A stretch of DNA of 64,000 nt from Beverwykella pulmonaria (Eukaryota > Ascomycota > Dothideomycetes > Pleosporales > Melanommataceae), in contig BCHH01000004.1 of assembly GCA_001599595.1 (NCBI GenBank), positions 3,095,198 through 3,159,197 of the forward strand, given 5' to 3'. The notes beneath the pieces are model-generated. The model made no database searches. It saw nothing but the letters and a program-made list of their open reading frames with translations, and was not told the origin of the DNA. Shown here piece after piece: positions 32,668 through 43,441 of the stretch. Both the position numbers and the translations under genes were made by a program. Each line of letters starts with the position of its first letter. The stretch's first letter is position 1.

Positions 32668-34478
32668 GGTGTTTGAGCGGGAGAGATGATTTGATAGTTG
32701 TATAACTCGTCCCTGGGCGATTGCGGTCGTGGAAGTCGTAAACGTGTTTTTTCTTGAAGGCGAGTTGGAGGATGTTGGAGTGTTGGAGTTGGAGCTGGGC
32801 TGGTGTTAGTGGGGGTTTTGTATAGTGGGGTCTAAGACCAACGCACGCAGGGGCCATAAGAACTCAGTGACTGTCTCGCAAGGTTGATGCACACTAAAGT
32901 ATGATATGATGTGTGGTAGACGGATGGATTGTTGTGCTGGATAGTGAAAATGATCTGTTTGCAGCGCGCAACAATCGACACATATACAGAGGTTCCGCTG
33001 TTCGTGCTTGCCCTCGTGATGCTCACCGTTTGCCGAAAACAGCTAGTGAAGCGCATAGCCGCAACTGTGGCACAGCCGTTTGTTCCTGACTCCTGAGGGA
33101 TCGCTTTTACCGCGTTCGCGCCACATTTCCCCTGTCACCGACTTTTGCCATTATCTATTGGGTGCCTAGCTCTTCTTGCTGCTAGCTGTGGCTAGTGCCT
33201 CTTCAGGCACATTGCGGCGAGGCTGATTTTCAGGCTTCAACAAGATGCCTTGGCAGGTACGGTCTGAACCCCAGACCACATGGCCTTCACGAGGCATGGC
33301 ACATGAGAATCGAATTCTAGCGCTCGTGAGAAGTGCAAATACGGGTCCGGGGTAGGTACACTGCCTGAACTCGGAGTCCCCCGAATGTCCACAATGATGA
33401 CTGCTGCGCCTGACTAGGAACCGGGCCGATGATGAGTGTGATATGAGTCGGGATGACTACTGTCTCTGTTGACTACAACCAGGCGACGATGAAGAGCTGG
33501 AGATAGCTCGTGAAGATATCAGAAGAGCAGCAATGGAAGACATTTGATGGAGTAACGCCAAAGCTCGGAGGCAGCAATTGCTCTGTCATGTCACGACGCT
33601 GGTTCCAATCCCCGTTTGTTCCATTCAACCGGAATCTACGCATTCAGAAGAGTCTCCAATATCGTTATATTCGTTTGCGGGCAACGAGACAGCGTCTTGA
33701 TCGGGGAAGACCGGCGAAAGGGCTGAAAAAGAGCGTCTGAAATTCAAGAGGGAAGCAGGCCCCAGAAAAAGTACGTGTTTACACTTGCATCCTTTCCCCT
33801 TCCCAAACCCTTTTTCATGTCTGCGATCGTACATGAATCTAAACAGCCTTGATGCAATTCCAACTGACGACCTGCAGGTGCCGAGGTGAAAAAAGGGCTC
33901 CGGTAGGAAGGAACCAATACATCAGCCCAGTCATTTTTCGCGGCCTCCATTCGAACCCTGTATTGCACGTCGTATCATTTCAATAGCGCTTGATGGATGC
34001 TCTTCACTACTCTTTCCGGCTCCTACCATATTGGCTAGCTTCTCGAACTCAGCTATGAGGACTCATGTCTCAGGGGGCGAGCACTAGATTGCGTTCCAGC
34101 CAGGCCGATGTCGATAGTCGCGTGAAATCTCCTTGGGATACGACTGAAGGCTTTGTCTGCTTCTGTCTTGGGGACTCTATGCTCAGTGGCTGCAGCTCCA
34201 CAAGAAGAGGGTCATCGTGAAGCCCTCCCCTGAGGGCGCCTGATTGTCCAGGATCTTCAGCATTGATAACAGGTTCATGCTGTTGACTTCAACAAAAACT
34301 TTAATGAAAGGGGAAACACCTATCATCTGAAACCGGAGCCAGCTCCGCCATTCGCTTCCACCACAGCGGGCATCGCGCTTAGCGTGTGCCACATCACGTG
34401 TGGACGCGGTGGGCAGATTTTAGACTTCAGCGGTGCCTCTTGATCCTCCATGCAGCCGTGTCTCTGCCATTCTCCAAG
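32668..34478. other. Intergenic region, no supported gene
   Basis: 1.8 kb between divergent genes. Short frames (for example 33510-33740) have no recognisable features. A CACGTG E-box-type palindrome at 34395-34400 lies about 80 bases before the next start codon and may be a bHLH-factor site for that gene. Confidence 0.5.
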
Positions 34479-35246
34479 ATGGCCTCCCTGCTAAGACCTC
34501 TACCGCACGCACCCAGCACACCCAATCTCCCCTATGAGTTCTCCAAACCGCCCGCGTCACGAACGCTCCTCAATCTAGACTGCAGCGCAGATTTGACATC
34601 ATACTCGCGCAGTCTGGGGCCTGTGGCCCCAGATCGCAAGATCTCCATCAGCAACGAAACCGTGCACGCTCACATCGAAGATCATCACATCCTCCGCGGT
34701 CGCGACTCCTCTTTTCGACCAGGCCCAGAAACTCAATCTCAAGCACTCGGCTATCCCCCTAGCTCACAGGCTCAGGCGTCCGTGCCCAACAATATCCTCG
34801 GACCCACACCACGACATCAAACCGCGCAGTTTCTCCTCCAGCGACCCCTCTCCACAGCACCGTCTCCAGCTCTATCGCAAGGGAGGATTTCTGCCCCAGA
34901 AGATCACAGCACATATCCTCCAGGGCTCCTTGCAGCGCTTGAGGAATCGAGTCGCCGGGGAGCAGAAGCGCCATACCCAAATGTCGTCTTCAACGTCATC
35001 CAGGCAATCAATAGCAGGTATATGGACGACTCAACAGATATTATTGGAACATACAAGAGTCTCCATAGCGCGAATGTAAGCGCAGCAGAGTACTTCATGA
35101 ACGAGTACGGCAATAGCCTAAATAATGGATGGGACCCTGAGTTCAACTTGCAGCACGATGGGAGTTTGGAAATGAAGATAGAGACGGATGGTTCGATGGG
35201 AGGGTTGGTCACGGTATATGTTCAAAGATCAACCCTGCGGAGGTGA
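34479..35246 (+). CDS. Hypothetical protein, 255 residues
   Basis: A single frame from ATG 34479 (context AAGATGGCC) to TGA. The first two thirds are Ser/Pro/Gln-rich and probably disordered (MASLLRPLPHAPSTPNLPYE). The last third looks folded (PYPNVVFNVIQAINSRYMDD, SAAEYFMNEYGNSLNNGWDP, MKIETDGSMGGLVTVYVQRS). I recognise no family; no signal peptide or membrane segment is visible. Base composition and a CACGTG site about 80 bases upstream support a real gene. Confidence 0.65.
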   Translation: MASLLRPLPHAPSTPNLPYEFSKPPASRTLLNLDCSADLTSYSRSLGPVAPDRKISISNETVHAHIEDHHILRGRDSSFRPGPETQSQALGYPPSSQAQASVPNNILGPTPRHQTAQFLLQRPLSTAPSPALSQGRISAPEDHSTYPPGLLAALEESSRRGAEAPYPNVVFNVIQAINSRYMDDSTDIIGTYKSLHSANVSAAEYFMNEYGNSLNNGWDPEFNLQHDGSLEMKIETDGSMGGLVTVYVQRSTLRR

Positions 35247-35623
35247 CGGCGTAAGGGAAAGGAGAAGGAATTGGATACGGGTGTTCACGATTCGGTCATG
35301 ATGCTGGGTATAAGGAAGCCTTTGGAGGGCTGGGGTTGGTTTTCCTTTGGAGTTTTGTATACTTAGGCTCGATATCAGGTATGGAATTGCTTGGAAAATG
35401 GGATCATGGGAACTTCGATCCCATGGAATTGAGTCAACCCTACCATACATCTTTTTTATTCAATACCGTTCCCCATCTTCCACCAACTCTTTTCAAACAT
35501 ACCTATCAACACTATTGAGTAATCGTTCCAACCCTGTTCGATCCATTCGTACCCGCCAGAGACATATACAGGGCCTCATGCTCATCGAATTCCCATGAAA
35601 CATCTCCCATACATGAGATTGCG
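35247..35623. other. 3' flank of the hypothetical gene
   Basis: AT-rich short stretch between the hypothetical gene and the pseudogene; nothing further seen. Confidence 0.55.
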
Positions 35624-36215
35624 CTAGTCGGGGTCCGTGATCTTTGCGAATCTCACATTTCGCTTGTAGCGCATCGAGGTGTCCTATTCGTTGTTCATAT
35701 CTTCATTCTTGTCATTGTAGCCGCCACTCTCGCGGTCCTCAATCTTCCCCCGGCGAACTTAGTGAAGCCGGGCAAAATGCGTATTCTTGATCTATGACTC
35801 AGTCTTCAGCTTGACGGAAACGGGAACCTTATCCCTGTTAGCAAGTTGTTCGCGTTCAGAAAGTTCTTTAGCAGGGTAATGTTCGCGACCTGGAAGCAGA
35901 ATCTAGCTTCATCGCTGTGCTTCAACCCCAACAGCAACGTCGAGAGCCGAATGTAACTGTTCTTGAACAAGGGAATAGCTAAAATGCGGAGGGTTGGCGT
36001 TTCCGAGTTTCAAGTTCTCCATTTGGATTTTGACAGATGGCTTGTGTGCTGTTTTAAGCGTGTCCAGGAGATGGGATTGGGACATGTCGAATTTGTCATG
36101 GAGTTTCACTAGGACCTGGAAGGCTTGATTGTTCTTTGGATTCTTTATCGTGTCCAGTGAGGCCTGTTCTGGTTGGGTCTTGGCGAGGCTGATTAGAGCG
36201 TGGAAACCACGGATC
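35624..36215 (-). pseudogene. Decayed protein-coding gene, unknown family
   Basis: Protein-like sequence continues through three - strand frames, broken by shifts and stops. From about 36215 it reads GFHALISLAKTQPEQASLDT, FQVLVKLHDKFDMSQSHLLD and NANPPHFSYSLV. Near 35960 the sense jumps frame to SYIRLSTLLLGLKHSDEARF and CFQVANITLLKNF, then near 35865 to another frame with ELSEREQLANRDKVPVSVKL followed by three in-frame stops (after KTES, FARLH and DMNNE). It ends at VRFAKITDPD and TAG 35624. This pattern fits an old inactivated gene and not random sequence. An upstream exon at about 36360-36425 (SGIAVADKKHTKIEN) may have belonged to it. I do not recognise the family. Confidence 0.65.
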
Positions 36216-36669
36216 GTTTTGCTGATGTGGACATCTTCTTCTATACTACGTTAGAAATTGAGCTCGGAAGTTTGGGATTGATAATATACATTGGACGGTC
36301 AGAGATTGGATGGCAGGTTGGTGTGTTATGTTGTTCGGCAGCCGCAAAACTGATTCTCGATTTTTGTATGCTTCTTGTCTGCCACAGCTATACCAGAAGC
36401 CTGAAGAGAGTGTAAAAATATTGGTGAGAAGGGCTATAAATCTAGTGTAAGTCCTGATAGATGAAACCAAGGGAAACTAAAACTCGGATTTTAAGTGAAG
36501 TAAGTTGATGGATGTTATATGTAATATTCAAAAGAATGAGCACGTGGTTGAAAGGTATGGGATTGCCACCATGAGAGGGATCAGACTAAGAGTAGACAGA
36601 GTGAAGTAAGTTGATGGATGGCATGTGTGGGTTGAAGGAAGCTAAATTATCACGGTGAGCGGAGGACCG
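36216..36669. other. 3' flank of the acyl-CoA ligase
   Basis: AT-rich. May include the remains of an upstream exon of the neighbouring pseudogene (about 36360-36425). Otherwise nothing seen. Confidence 0.5.
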
Positions 36670-38440
36670 TTATAGCTTCGCCTTCGCACCCTTATCCTCC
36701 TCCTGTGCCTTCGTCTTCAGTAGCCTCCTCAAGATCTTCCCTGAAGCGCTCTTGGGTATCTCATCCACAAACTTAACCCCACCTCTCAGTTTCTTATGCG
36801 GTGCCACCTTATCGCTCAACCAGTCTACAATCTCGTCTGCTTCTTTGTTGCCCTTGCCCAGCCCATCCTTTGGAACAATATACGCCCTCGGAACCTCGGT
36901 AGCTTGATGTTCATGGTATATTGAAATGACCGCAACATCATCGACTTCCGGGTGCGAGATCAGAATGCCCTCGAGCTCTGCCGGTGCGACCTGGAAGCCC
37001 TTGTACTTGATGAGCTCCTTGATGCGATCTGTAATGTAGAAGTTGCCGTCCTTGTCTTGATATCCAACATCGCCGGTCTTGAAGTATCCATCGGCGGTGA
37101 GTGCATTGGCGGTGCCTTCGGGGTTGTTCAGGTATCCTTTGAAGACATTTGGTCCTTTGATCCAAAGTTCTCCAACCTCCCCAGCCGGGACCTCGTTGTC
37201 ATGATCATCCATATATTTTGCTGTCTGGTAGGGTAGTAGAGTACCAACAGAGCCAATCGTTTTGTTCCAATCAGCCCAAGGCTGCGTATGGGTAGTAGGG
37301 CTTGTTTCCGAAAGGCCGTAACCCTGCTTGACAGGAATTTTCAGTCGGTTGTAGACAGCCTCGACGAGCTCCTTTGTCAATGGAGCAGCGCCAGAGTTCA
37401 TCATGCGGACGGAGCTGAGATCGTATTTGGACACGATGGGGTGTTTTCCCAGGAGCAGGACGACAGGGGGAACGACGTAGGAAAATGTGACCTTGTTGTC
37501 TTGAATGATTCTGCAGAAGTCCTCCAGCTCAAACTTGGGCATAACAACTAATTGGAATCCCGAATACAAGCTCTGGTGGATGAGACACGTAAGGCCTGAC
37601 AGCTTCTTAGCCCGAGATTAAGCCCAAAGCACGAATTGGAGACTCACCATAGATGTGGAAGAAAGGCAGAAAAGCTAACAGCTTATCACCCTCGCCCGTA
37701 GGCCCGCCCTCAGAGCTCAGATGCCCTGCCTCTCCCGCTCTGATCATCATGGTGTTGGACACAATGTTCCGGTGGGTCAACATGACGCCTTTCGGGTGTC
37801 CTGTAGTCCCAGAGCTGTACACCAAGAATGCGAGGTCTTCTGCCGGGTTGAGTTTTGTCCTTCGAAATTTCGCCGAACCCGACGTATTGCGAATACTTGT
37901 AAAGTGCTTTGCCATGAAGGTCGGATCCCGTTCATCGCCAATGATAATGACCCTGTCCTGTGGTATGCCAGCCTTGTTTGCCGCCTCTCTTGCAGCCTTA
38001 ATGAAAGCCATTTGTGTGACAAGAGCTCTCGCGCCTGCATCCTTGAGCTGGAATGCTAGCTCATCGACAGTGTAGGCCGGGTTTGCCGGAGACAGTATCC
38101 CCCCTGCCCAATGGCATCCCCATGTCACTGCCGGAGTGTCGATGCAGTTCGGAGTGTATAGTGCAAGGACATCGCCTTTCTGCCAGTCCCAGAGCGCTTT
38201 GAGGCCTTTGCCGAAATCGATCGCCGTGCTCTTGACCTGAGCATACGTGTAGGAGCGCTTGGTATATGGATCGAAGTAGATTACTGAATGCTGTAGTTAG
38301 TCATGGTCCCCGGCCGAGGATACTGCACAGCGCGATATACCTTTGTCATCTGCAAATGGCTTATCTTTCCTCTCAAATAGAAATCCCCATAGATCAGTGT
38401 TTGGTATAGGAATACTTGGATACTTGGACTCGGAAGGCAT
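36670..38440 (-). CDS. Peroxisomal acyl-CoA ligase, 4-coumarate-CoA-ligase type
   Basis: ATP-dependent enzyme that activates a carboxylic acid through an acyl-adenylate to its CoA thioester. Exons in reading order are 38440-38341, 38283-37648 and 37595-36670, giving 553 residues, normal for the family. The AMP-binding signature [11 protein letters not shown] is at 189-199; [11 protein letters not shown], the hinge region [20 protein letters not shown] and the C-terminal catalytic Lys in [12 protein letters not shown] follow. The protein ends in AKL, a canonical type 1 peroxisomal targeting signal, so import into peroxisomes is expected. The acid used is unknown; phenylpropanoid-like or medium-chain acids are the usual choices. 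It shares a 495-nt upstream region with the divergent thioesterase-like gene. Confidence 0.93.
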
Positions 38441-38935
38441 GCTAGAGGAATGAAGTGTGTTACTGCAGGCCTCGCAGGTAGACAGGCAATTTGTTCTATT
38501 CAGAGGTTAAAGGGATCAATTGAGCCCTTCGTTAGCCTGTCGTAGATGTTAGAAAGAATGATAATGTATGCGCGGCTGTATGTACATATACGGCAGCTAA
38601 GGGAGTGAGGGAGTGAGATATTGCGAAAAGTATATAAGAAGAGGAAAGAGAAGAAAAAGAAAGTTGTGCCGCAGCCATATAGTGATCAGCAGGTGGATTC
38701 CACCGCCGCACAATGCGGCTTGCTACGGTGAACTACCCGATGAAGAATGGTTGCGGTGTGACGCGGGGACTTGTCGCGGGGATCTTATCGCCGAGGCTCA
38801 ACGCCTAGCTCCCAAACCGCAGCAGCCTCCCGAGGTCCTCATCCATCGCCTTTCTCGTCGCCGTTAACGAATCACCATGGCAGAAGATAGTCATATACGG
38901 ACATCTCGAAACCTACCGACCCATCAACTTCCACG
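38441..38935. promoter_or_regulatory. Shared divergent promoter, acyl-CoA ligase / thioesterase
   Basis: 495 bases separate the two start codons, so the promoters of a CoA ligase and a thioesterase-like gene are adjacent or shared. I could not point to a specific fatty-acid response element (CCGAGG/CCTCGG cores); a CCTCGG-like core (CTCCCGAGG) is present at about 38828-38836. Confidence 0.55.
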
Positions 38936-39884
38936 ATGACATCCTGGGTAGAAGCCACAGCCGTCGAGAAGCTCGACACAAAGACCTACACCTGTACTTT
39001 GTTAGACGACTGGTGCATCGGAAGTGGTATGGCCCCAGGTCCAGTTGCGGCAATAGGATTTAACGCTAACTCTTTGAACAGTTCCCAATGGCGGCTACGT
39101 AACAGGGTGCATACTCCAGGTGGTAGAAACGCACTTCCGCACCACGCTCGCAAAGCAGAACCAGCCCCACACAATCGCTCTCCACGTTGAGTTCCTTCGA
39201 AGAACGCAGGCCGGCCCGGCCACGTTCAAAGTCGAGGACGTGAAACTCGGGCGACAGGCCTCCATCGTACATGTCCACATGTCCCAGGAAGGCCGCGAGG
39301 AAGTCATTGCGTATGTGACCAACTCGAATGTTGATACCGAGGAGGGCGCATCATTCGATACAGGCTACACTCTATCCCCGCCCCCTCCGCCGGTGGATCT
39401 GGCCAAGCTGGCGGAAGACAAGGACGAGCACTGGAAGGCTCAAGAGAAGATGCCCTTCTCGCAATTTCGGAGGGCTACACAAAAACTCAAATGGCATTTC
39501 CCCAGAAAAGGGCACGTTATGACAAGCATCGCTGACGAGTGGTTGTGCTTTTCAGACGGATCAAACTTCACCAATACCAGCATTGGATTCGTGGCCGACA
39601 TGTTCCCTCAGATTATCGAGTCGTATAGAGACCAGAGTCAGGGGCCCTTTTGGTATCCCACACTGCTGCTGAATCTGGACATTAAGAAGGATCTGCCGCC
39701 AGAAGGAGTCAAATGGTTGGCCGTCCGAGTCCAGATGAAGAAGATCAAGAACGGAAGGATGGACTTGGATGTCCACGTTTATGATGCAGAGGGGGATATT
39801 GTTGCTCTCAGCCACCACGTTGGATTTGTAGTAGACGCATCTAGAAACCTTGCGGAAAGGAAGAAGCCAGATACAAAGATATAG
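38936..39884 (+). CDS. Thioesterase-superfamily (hot-dog fold) protein
   Basis: Exons are 38936-39026 and 39082-39884, giving 297 residues. The sequence matches the double hot-dog thioesterase-like (acyl-CoA thioesterase/4HBT_3) layout: TYTCTLLDDWCIGSVPNGGY at the N-terminus, then GCILQVVETHF, HVEFLRRTQAGPATFKVEDV for the first half, and DEWLCFSDGSNFTN..LLLNLDIKKDLPPEGVKWLA for the second, ending in a DAEGDIVALSHHVGFVVD strand typical of the fold. Proteins of this kind hydrolyse acyl-CoA or act as non-catalytic homologues. The C-terminus (DTKI) is not a canonical peroxisomal signal. Its head-to-head position with a peroxisomal CoA ligase suggests a shared acyl substrate; this is inference. 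Confidence 0.85.
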
Positions 39885-40186
39885 ACAATGAATCGATGCT
39901 AAGTAATGTACGAGACTCTCAACGTAGAATAGGGATCACTTTTTTTTAGTCGGCTTGTTGTTTAATATATAGCGCGTGCTATCTAATATTGTGCGTATGC
40001 TCCCAGAACACATTGATTATGTCTCTTCATGTCATTTTCGCCCACAGAGTTGGCCGGTGCTGCAGGACGCCACGTCACGTGTAGTTGGGGTTAAGGCTTG
40101 GCGGAATTAGCGCGCACCACACAGCCGAGCCCAAATTATCGCTTTCTGCAAACCACCGAACATTCAACGACACCAGAACCGCCACC
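39885..40186. promoter_or_regulatory. Intergenic region with eL36 promoter
   Basis: Contains CACGTCACGTG at 40071-40081, with a CACGTG palindrome at 40076-40081, about 106 bases before the eL36 start codon; Cbf1-type sites of this form are known in fungal ribosomal-protein promoters. The leader just before the ATG is CCACC, a good start context. Confidence 0.6.
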
Positions 40187-40830
40187 ATGCCCAAGGAAGT
40201 GAAGCAGCGCTCAGGTTTGCACTCCTTCTACTCACTGTATCACGATGCGCAATATGCTAACCGCCCCGTAGGCCTCATCCTCGGCCTCAACGCCGGCCAC
40301 AGTACGTCTCCGCGCTCCCCGCCGCGATGAAATATTCCCCTCCCTCACAGAAGACTAATTACCTACGACACAGAGGTCACCCCGAGGCAACCGGCCCCTA
40401 AGATCTCGCGGAGGAAAGGCTTTCTATCCAAGCGAACGGCTTTCGTGCGGGAAATCACTCGTGAGGTCGCTGGGTACGTCACCCACACAAGCACGCCCGC
40501 TCGGTCGAAGCTGGGTTTCTCAATTGCACTGCAGTTTGAGGACCCCAAAGCCTCGATCGTTGCGGAATGGATACTTGAGTGAAAATTCTGCTGACACGGT
40601 ATCGGGATAGACTTGCACCGTACGAGAAGCGTGTCATTGAATTGCTCCGAAACTCCAAGGACAAGCGTGCCCGTCGCCTAGCGAAGAAGAGGGTACGTCT
40701 TCTTTTCCCGTCTCCTCCACCTCACCCATCCTGTACTAATATTTCCCAGCTCGGCACCTTCGGCCGTGCGAAGAGGAAGGTCGACGAGATGACCAAGATC
40801 ATCGCCGAGTCGAGGCGCGCAGGTCACTAA
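40187..40830 (+). CDS. rpl36: 60S ribosomal protein eL36
   Basis: Large-subunit ribosomal protein. Five exons: 40187-40214, 40272-40301, 40374-40473, 40611-40692 and 40750-40830, giving 106 residues, the family's full length. The spliced protein reads [69 protein letters not shown] and [20 protein letters not shown] with the end SRRAGH, matching eL36 throughout. Four introns in 321 coding bases is dense even for a fungal ribosomal-protein gene; exons 1 and 2 are 28 and 30 nt. Confidence 0.97.
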
Positions 40831-41587
40831 GCGTATTCCACCCAGCAATCAAACAAGTATGATGGAGTCACAAGCATTGGGGACAGACCAGACCGGACTG
40901 GTCTTCGATTTTCTCTCTCTCTCAGGTGTTTAGGTCTCTCTATGGCGGATGGATACGATTCGACACGCTTCGGAATGTCACATCAGGTCAAAGGCTGGCA
41001 CAATTTCGGAGTGCAAGATCAACGTGCAATTGATGATTGGGAGTCAAGTTACCAGTTAGTGCCGCCTAAAAGCTTCAAAATGTGAAACATCGATTCACGC
41101 CAATGCCAACTTGCCATGCCAACTTGCCGTACTTGTGTGACTTGAGCTTGTGTAACGAGAAGTGAACACCATGTACTATGGAATTTTTTAATAATAGTTT
41201 CACTCTCTTGATATGCATCATGGGCATTGTTCCAGAAGAAGTTTTGATACAGGATTTGGAATCTGAGAGGTATTATGCTATATAATTGGGGGAATGGACT
41301 TGAGCTGTGAATATATTACGCTATGGACTAACGCTTAGCGCTCGCATCTCTAATCATGCCTGCTGTATTCCCGGAAGTTCCATGGTGATGTATCGTCAGT
41401 CATGTCATGCTATGCTCTGAGACTGAAGTCTCCGATATCCATTATGCCAATGTAAAGAATCGCAAGTCGTGCCACCACATCAAACCACCAACCTGGACGA
41501 ATCCCCAACGAATGAACAGGCCAAAGCCCTCGTGCTCCCGCCTCACGGGAAATATTCATCGATCATGCTAGCAACCTTGCCCAGTGT
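40831..41587. other. Convergent 3' intergenic region
   Basis: Lies between the ends of eL36 and the UBX gene; 3' UTRs are expected. Nothing else seen. Confidence 0.6.
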
Positions 41588-43235
41588 CTACCGCTTAAAC
41601 AGGCCCTTGCCGAGGATGCTCTTGAGTTTGCTTTCCTTGTCACCAGAGCTCATGACCTTCCTCTTGCCCTCGGCTTTACTCTGCTGCACGGGCTCCGGCT
41701 CTTCATGTGCAGTAGGCTCTTCGACCTTGAGCTCCTGTGCCTGACTCTGCCACTCCTTAGCCAGGATCGATCTACTGACCCGTGCCTCGTCGCTCGCACC
41801 ATCGTCCCAGACAAAGGTCACCGTCTCCCTACTCGAAAGGCCGAGGTCCTGAATCAAGCGTTTCTTATCCTTCAATATCAGAACCAACTTGCCAGTTGGA
41901 CCGGTGTGTTTGAGCTGGAATGGCTCATTCTTGCGCTCTAGAAAGCTGGCTACAAAGTCGTAGAGATTGTCGGCGGTGTCGGAGCGGCTCATATCCATCT
42001 GGATGATCATTCCGTCCGGCATGCGGACGCGCAGTGAACCGCCTTTCTGAGCTGTGGCGTTCACCTTTTCGAGGCGAGCGTTCTCTTGCGCCTCGAGCTC
42101 TTTGTCCGATAACAGGCGCTGGTTTCGCGTCCGGCTCTGGAGGGAGGCTTGGTGCGACTTTGCGTGCTCAATGGTCGGGACGTAGTCACGCTCGTTCCAA
42201 GCTTGGCGCGCAGCTTGTGGGGTGGATGATGATGGGGCGGCGAAGATTTGGACGTTCCGGGGGAGATTGGACTGCTGAGATGACGGAGCGGATACTGAGG
42301 GTGGGCTATTCGGTGCTTCCGACAATGAGGTGTTCTCTGTAATGTTGTTGGCACCATCTAGGGAAGCGACGATATCCTCAGGGGCTGGGTTGGGAGTAGC
42401 CTTTGAGTCAATGTCCATAACATCAGCTTTCGGTTCTGAGCTCAGCTCCGATCCCTTCTTCTCAGGTTGCTCACTCGCGACGGTCTCGGGTACCCCTAGT
42501 GCAGCTTTGGCATTTTCTAGAAGGGAGCTTGATTGTGCAGAAGTCTCAGCTGGAGCGTCACCGGTAGAAGGCTCTGAACCCTTGAAGTATTGTGAAATCT
42601 CTGCCATAGCCTCCTCAAGCGGCTTGCCACTATCTCTGAAGCTGAGTCGCAAGGAGGCGGATCCGCTGTCGAAACCGTTCTGAGTCAGTGTCTTTTGCAA
42701 GTCCACGAAGTCTGACAGTTCCCGATGGCCGGGCATGATTGTGATGACGGGGGTCTCATAGTTCAGTCTACCGGCACCTGACGTCCCGTTGCTGCTGATC
42801 TGGGGGACTCCGCGCTGAGTGAAGTTGTAGTTGGCCTCGCCACTCTCGAACTGCCGCAGAATCTCCCATAGCGACATGTTGCTGGCGAACTTCTTAGTCA
42901 GACGAATATTCTTCTCTGACGCCGGAAGCTGGAGAGCAACTGATATCACAGTGGGGGAACGCGACGCCTGGACGAGCTCCAACCGAGCGCCTTGGGGAAG
43001 GTTTGCGAGCCGAATCTGCTGTGATAGGGAGATGGGTTTGTTGTTGTACCTGTGGTGGAAGTCAATCACTGCCGCAGACAGAGAGCATATTATCCACATA
43101 CTTCAAGGTGAATTGGTCCTTGCTAACACAGAACTTCTGGCATGCCTCGTCCCGAACCTCGGTGAGATACGTCACCGGGGTCGTGGGGATCTTGACCGTC
43201 TTTGCGGACGCGTTGAACACAACGACGTGAGACAT
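41588..43235 (-). CDS. ubx4: UBX-domain protein, Ubx4/ASPL (TUG) type
   Basis: Cofactor of the AAA ATPase Cdc48/p97. Exons in reading order are 43235-43102 and 43049-41588, giving 531 residues. The N-terminal ubiquitin-like domain of the TUG/ASPL class is clear (MSHVVVFNASAKTVKIPTTP, FTLKYNNKPISLSQQIRLAN); the intron falls inside it, after TL. A long Ser/Glu/Pro-rich linker follows, then the UBX domain at about 381-461 (GGSLRVRMPDGMIIQMDMSR to RETVTFVWDD), and a basic Lys-rich tail. The start codon overlaps by one base the TAA of the small upstream ORF (TAATG at 43237-43233), so on a transcript starting further up both would be on one message. Confidence 0.9.
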
Positions 43236-43441
43236 TACGCCGAGCGGAAGACTCTGTAGAGGCCGTACGAGGCAAGAAGGGCAATGGATCCTTGGACAAG
43301 CAGGACCGGGTGGGCAAATCGTTCAGCCGGGTTGTATTTGCGGCGAGCAGCTTCGAAGCGCTTGAGGATGAGGATATAGTTGAAGACTGAAAGGAGCTTT
43401 GCTTCGGCACTGCTAATAAATAGGTTTCCTGAGTCTGCCAT
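43235..43441 (-). CDS. Small membrane protein, 68 residues, overlapping the UBX start
   Basis: ATG at 43441 to TAA at 43237-43235. The sequence begins MADSGNLFISSAEAKLLSVF, continues with a basic stretch (KRFEAARRKYNPAERFAHP) and ends with a hydrophobic segment (VLLVQGSIALLASYGLYRVF). One or two membrane-associated helices are likely. Codons end mostly in C, as in the neighbouring genes, and the composition is protein-like. The stop overlaps the next gene's start as TAATG. It could be a separate gene, the first cistron of a two-gene message, or a regulatory upstream ORF of the UBX gene. I do not recognise the family. Confidence 0.7.
   Translation of the reverse strand: MADSGNLFISSAEAKLLSVFNYILILKRFEAARRKYNPAERFAHPVLLVQGSIALLASYGLYRVFRSA

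Noticed and set aside
33590..33625. T-loop-like GGTTCCAATCC suggesting a tRNA
   Set aside because: No matching acceptor stem, D arm or anticodon arm could be built around it; the purine after TTC is missing.
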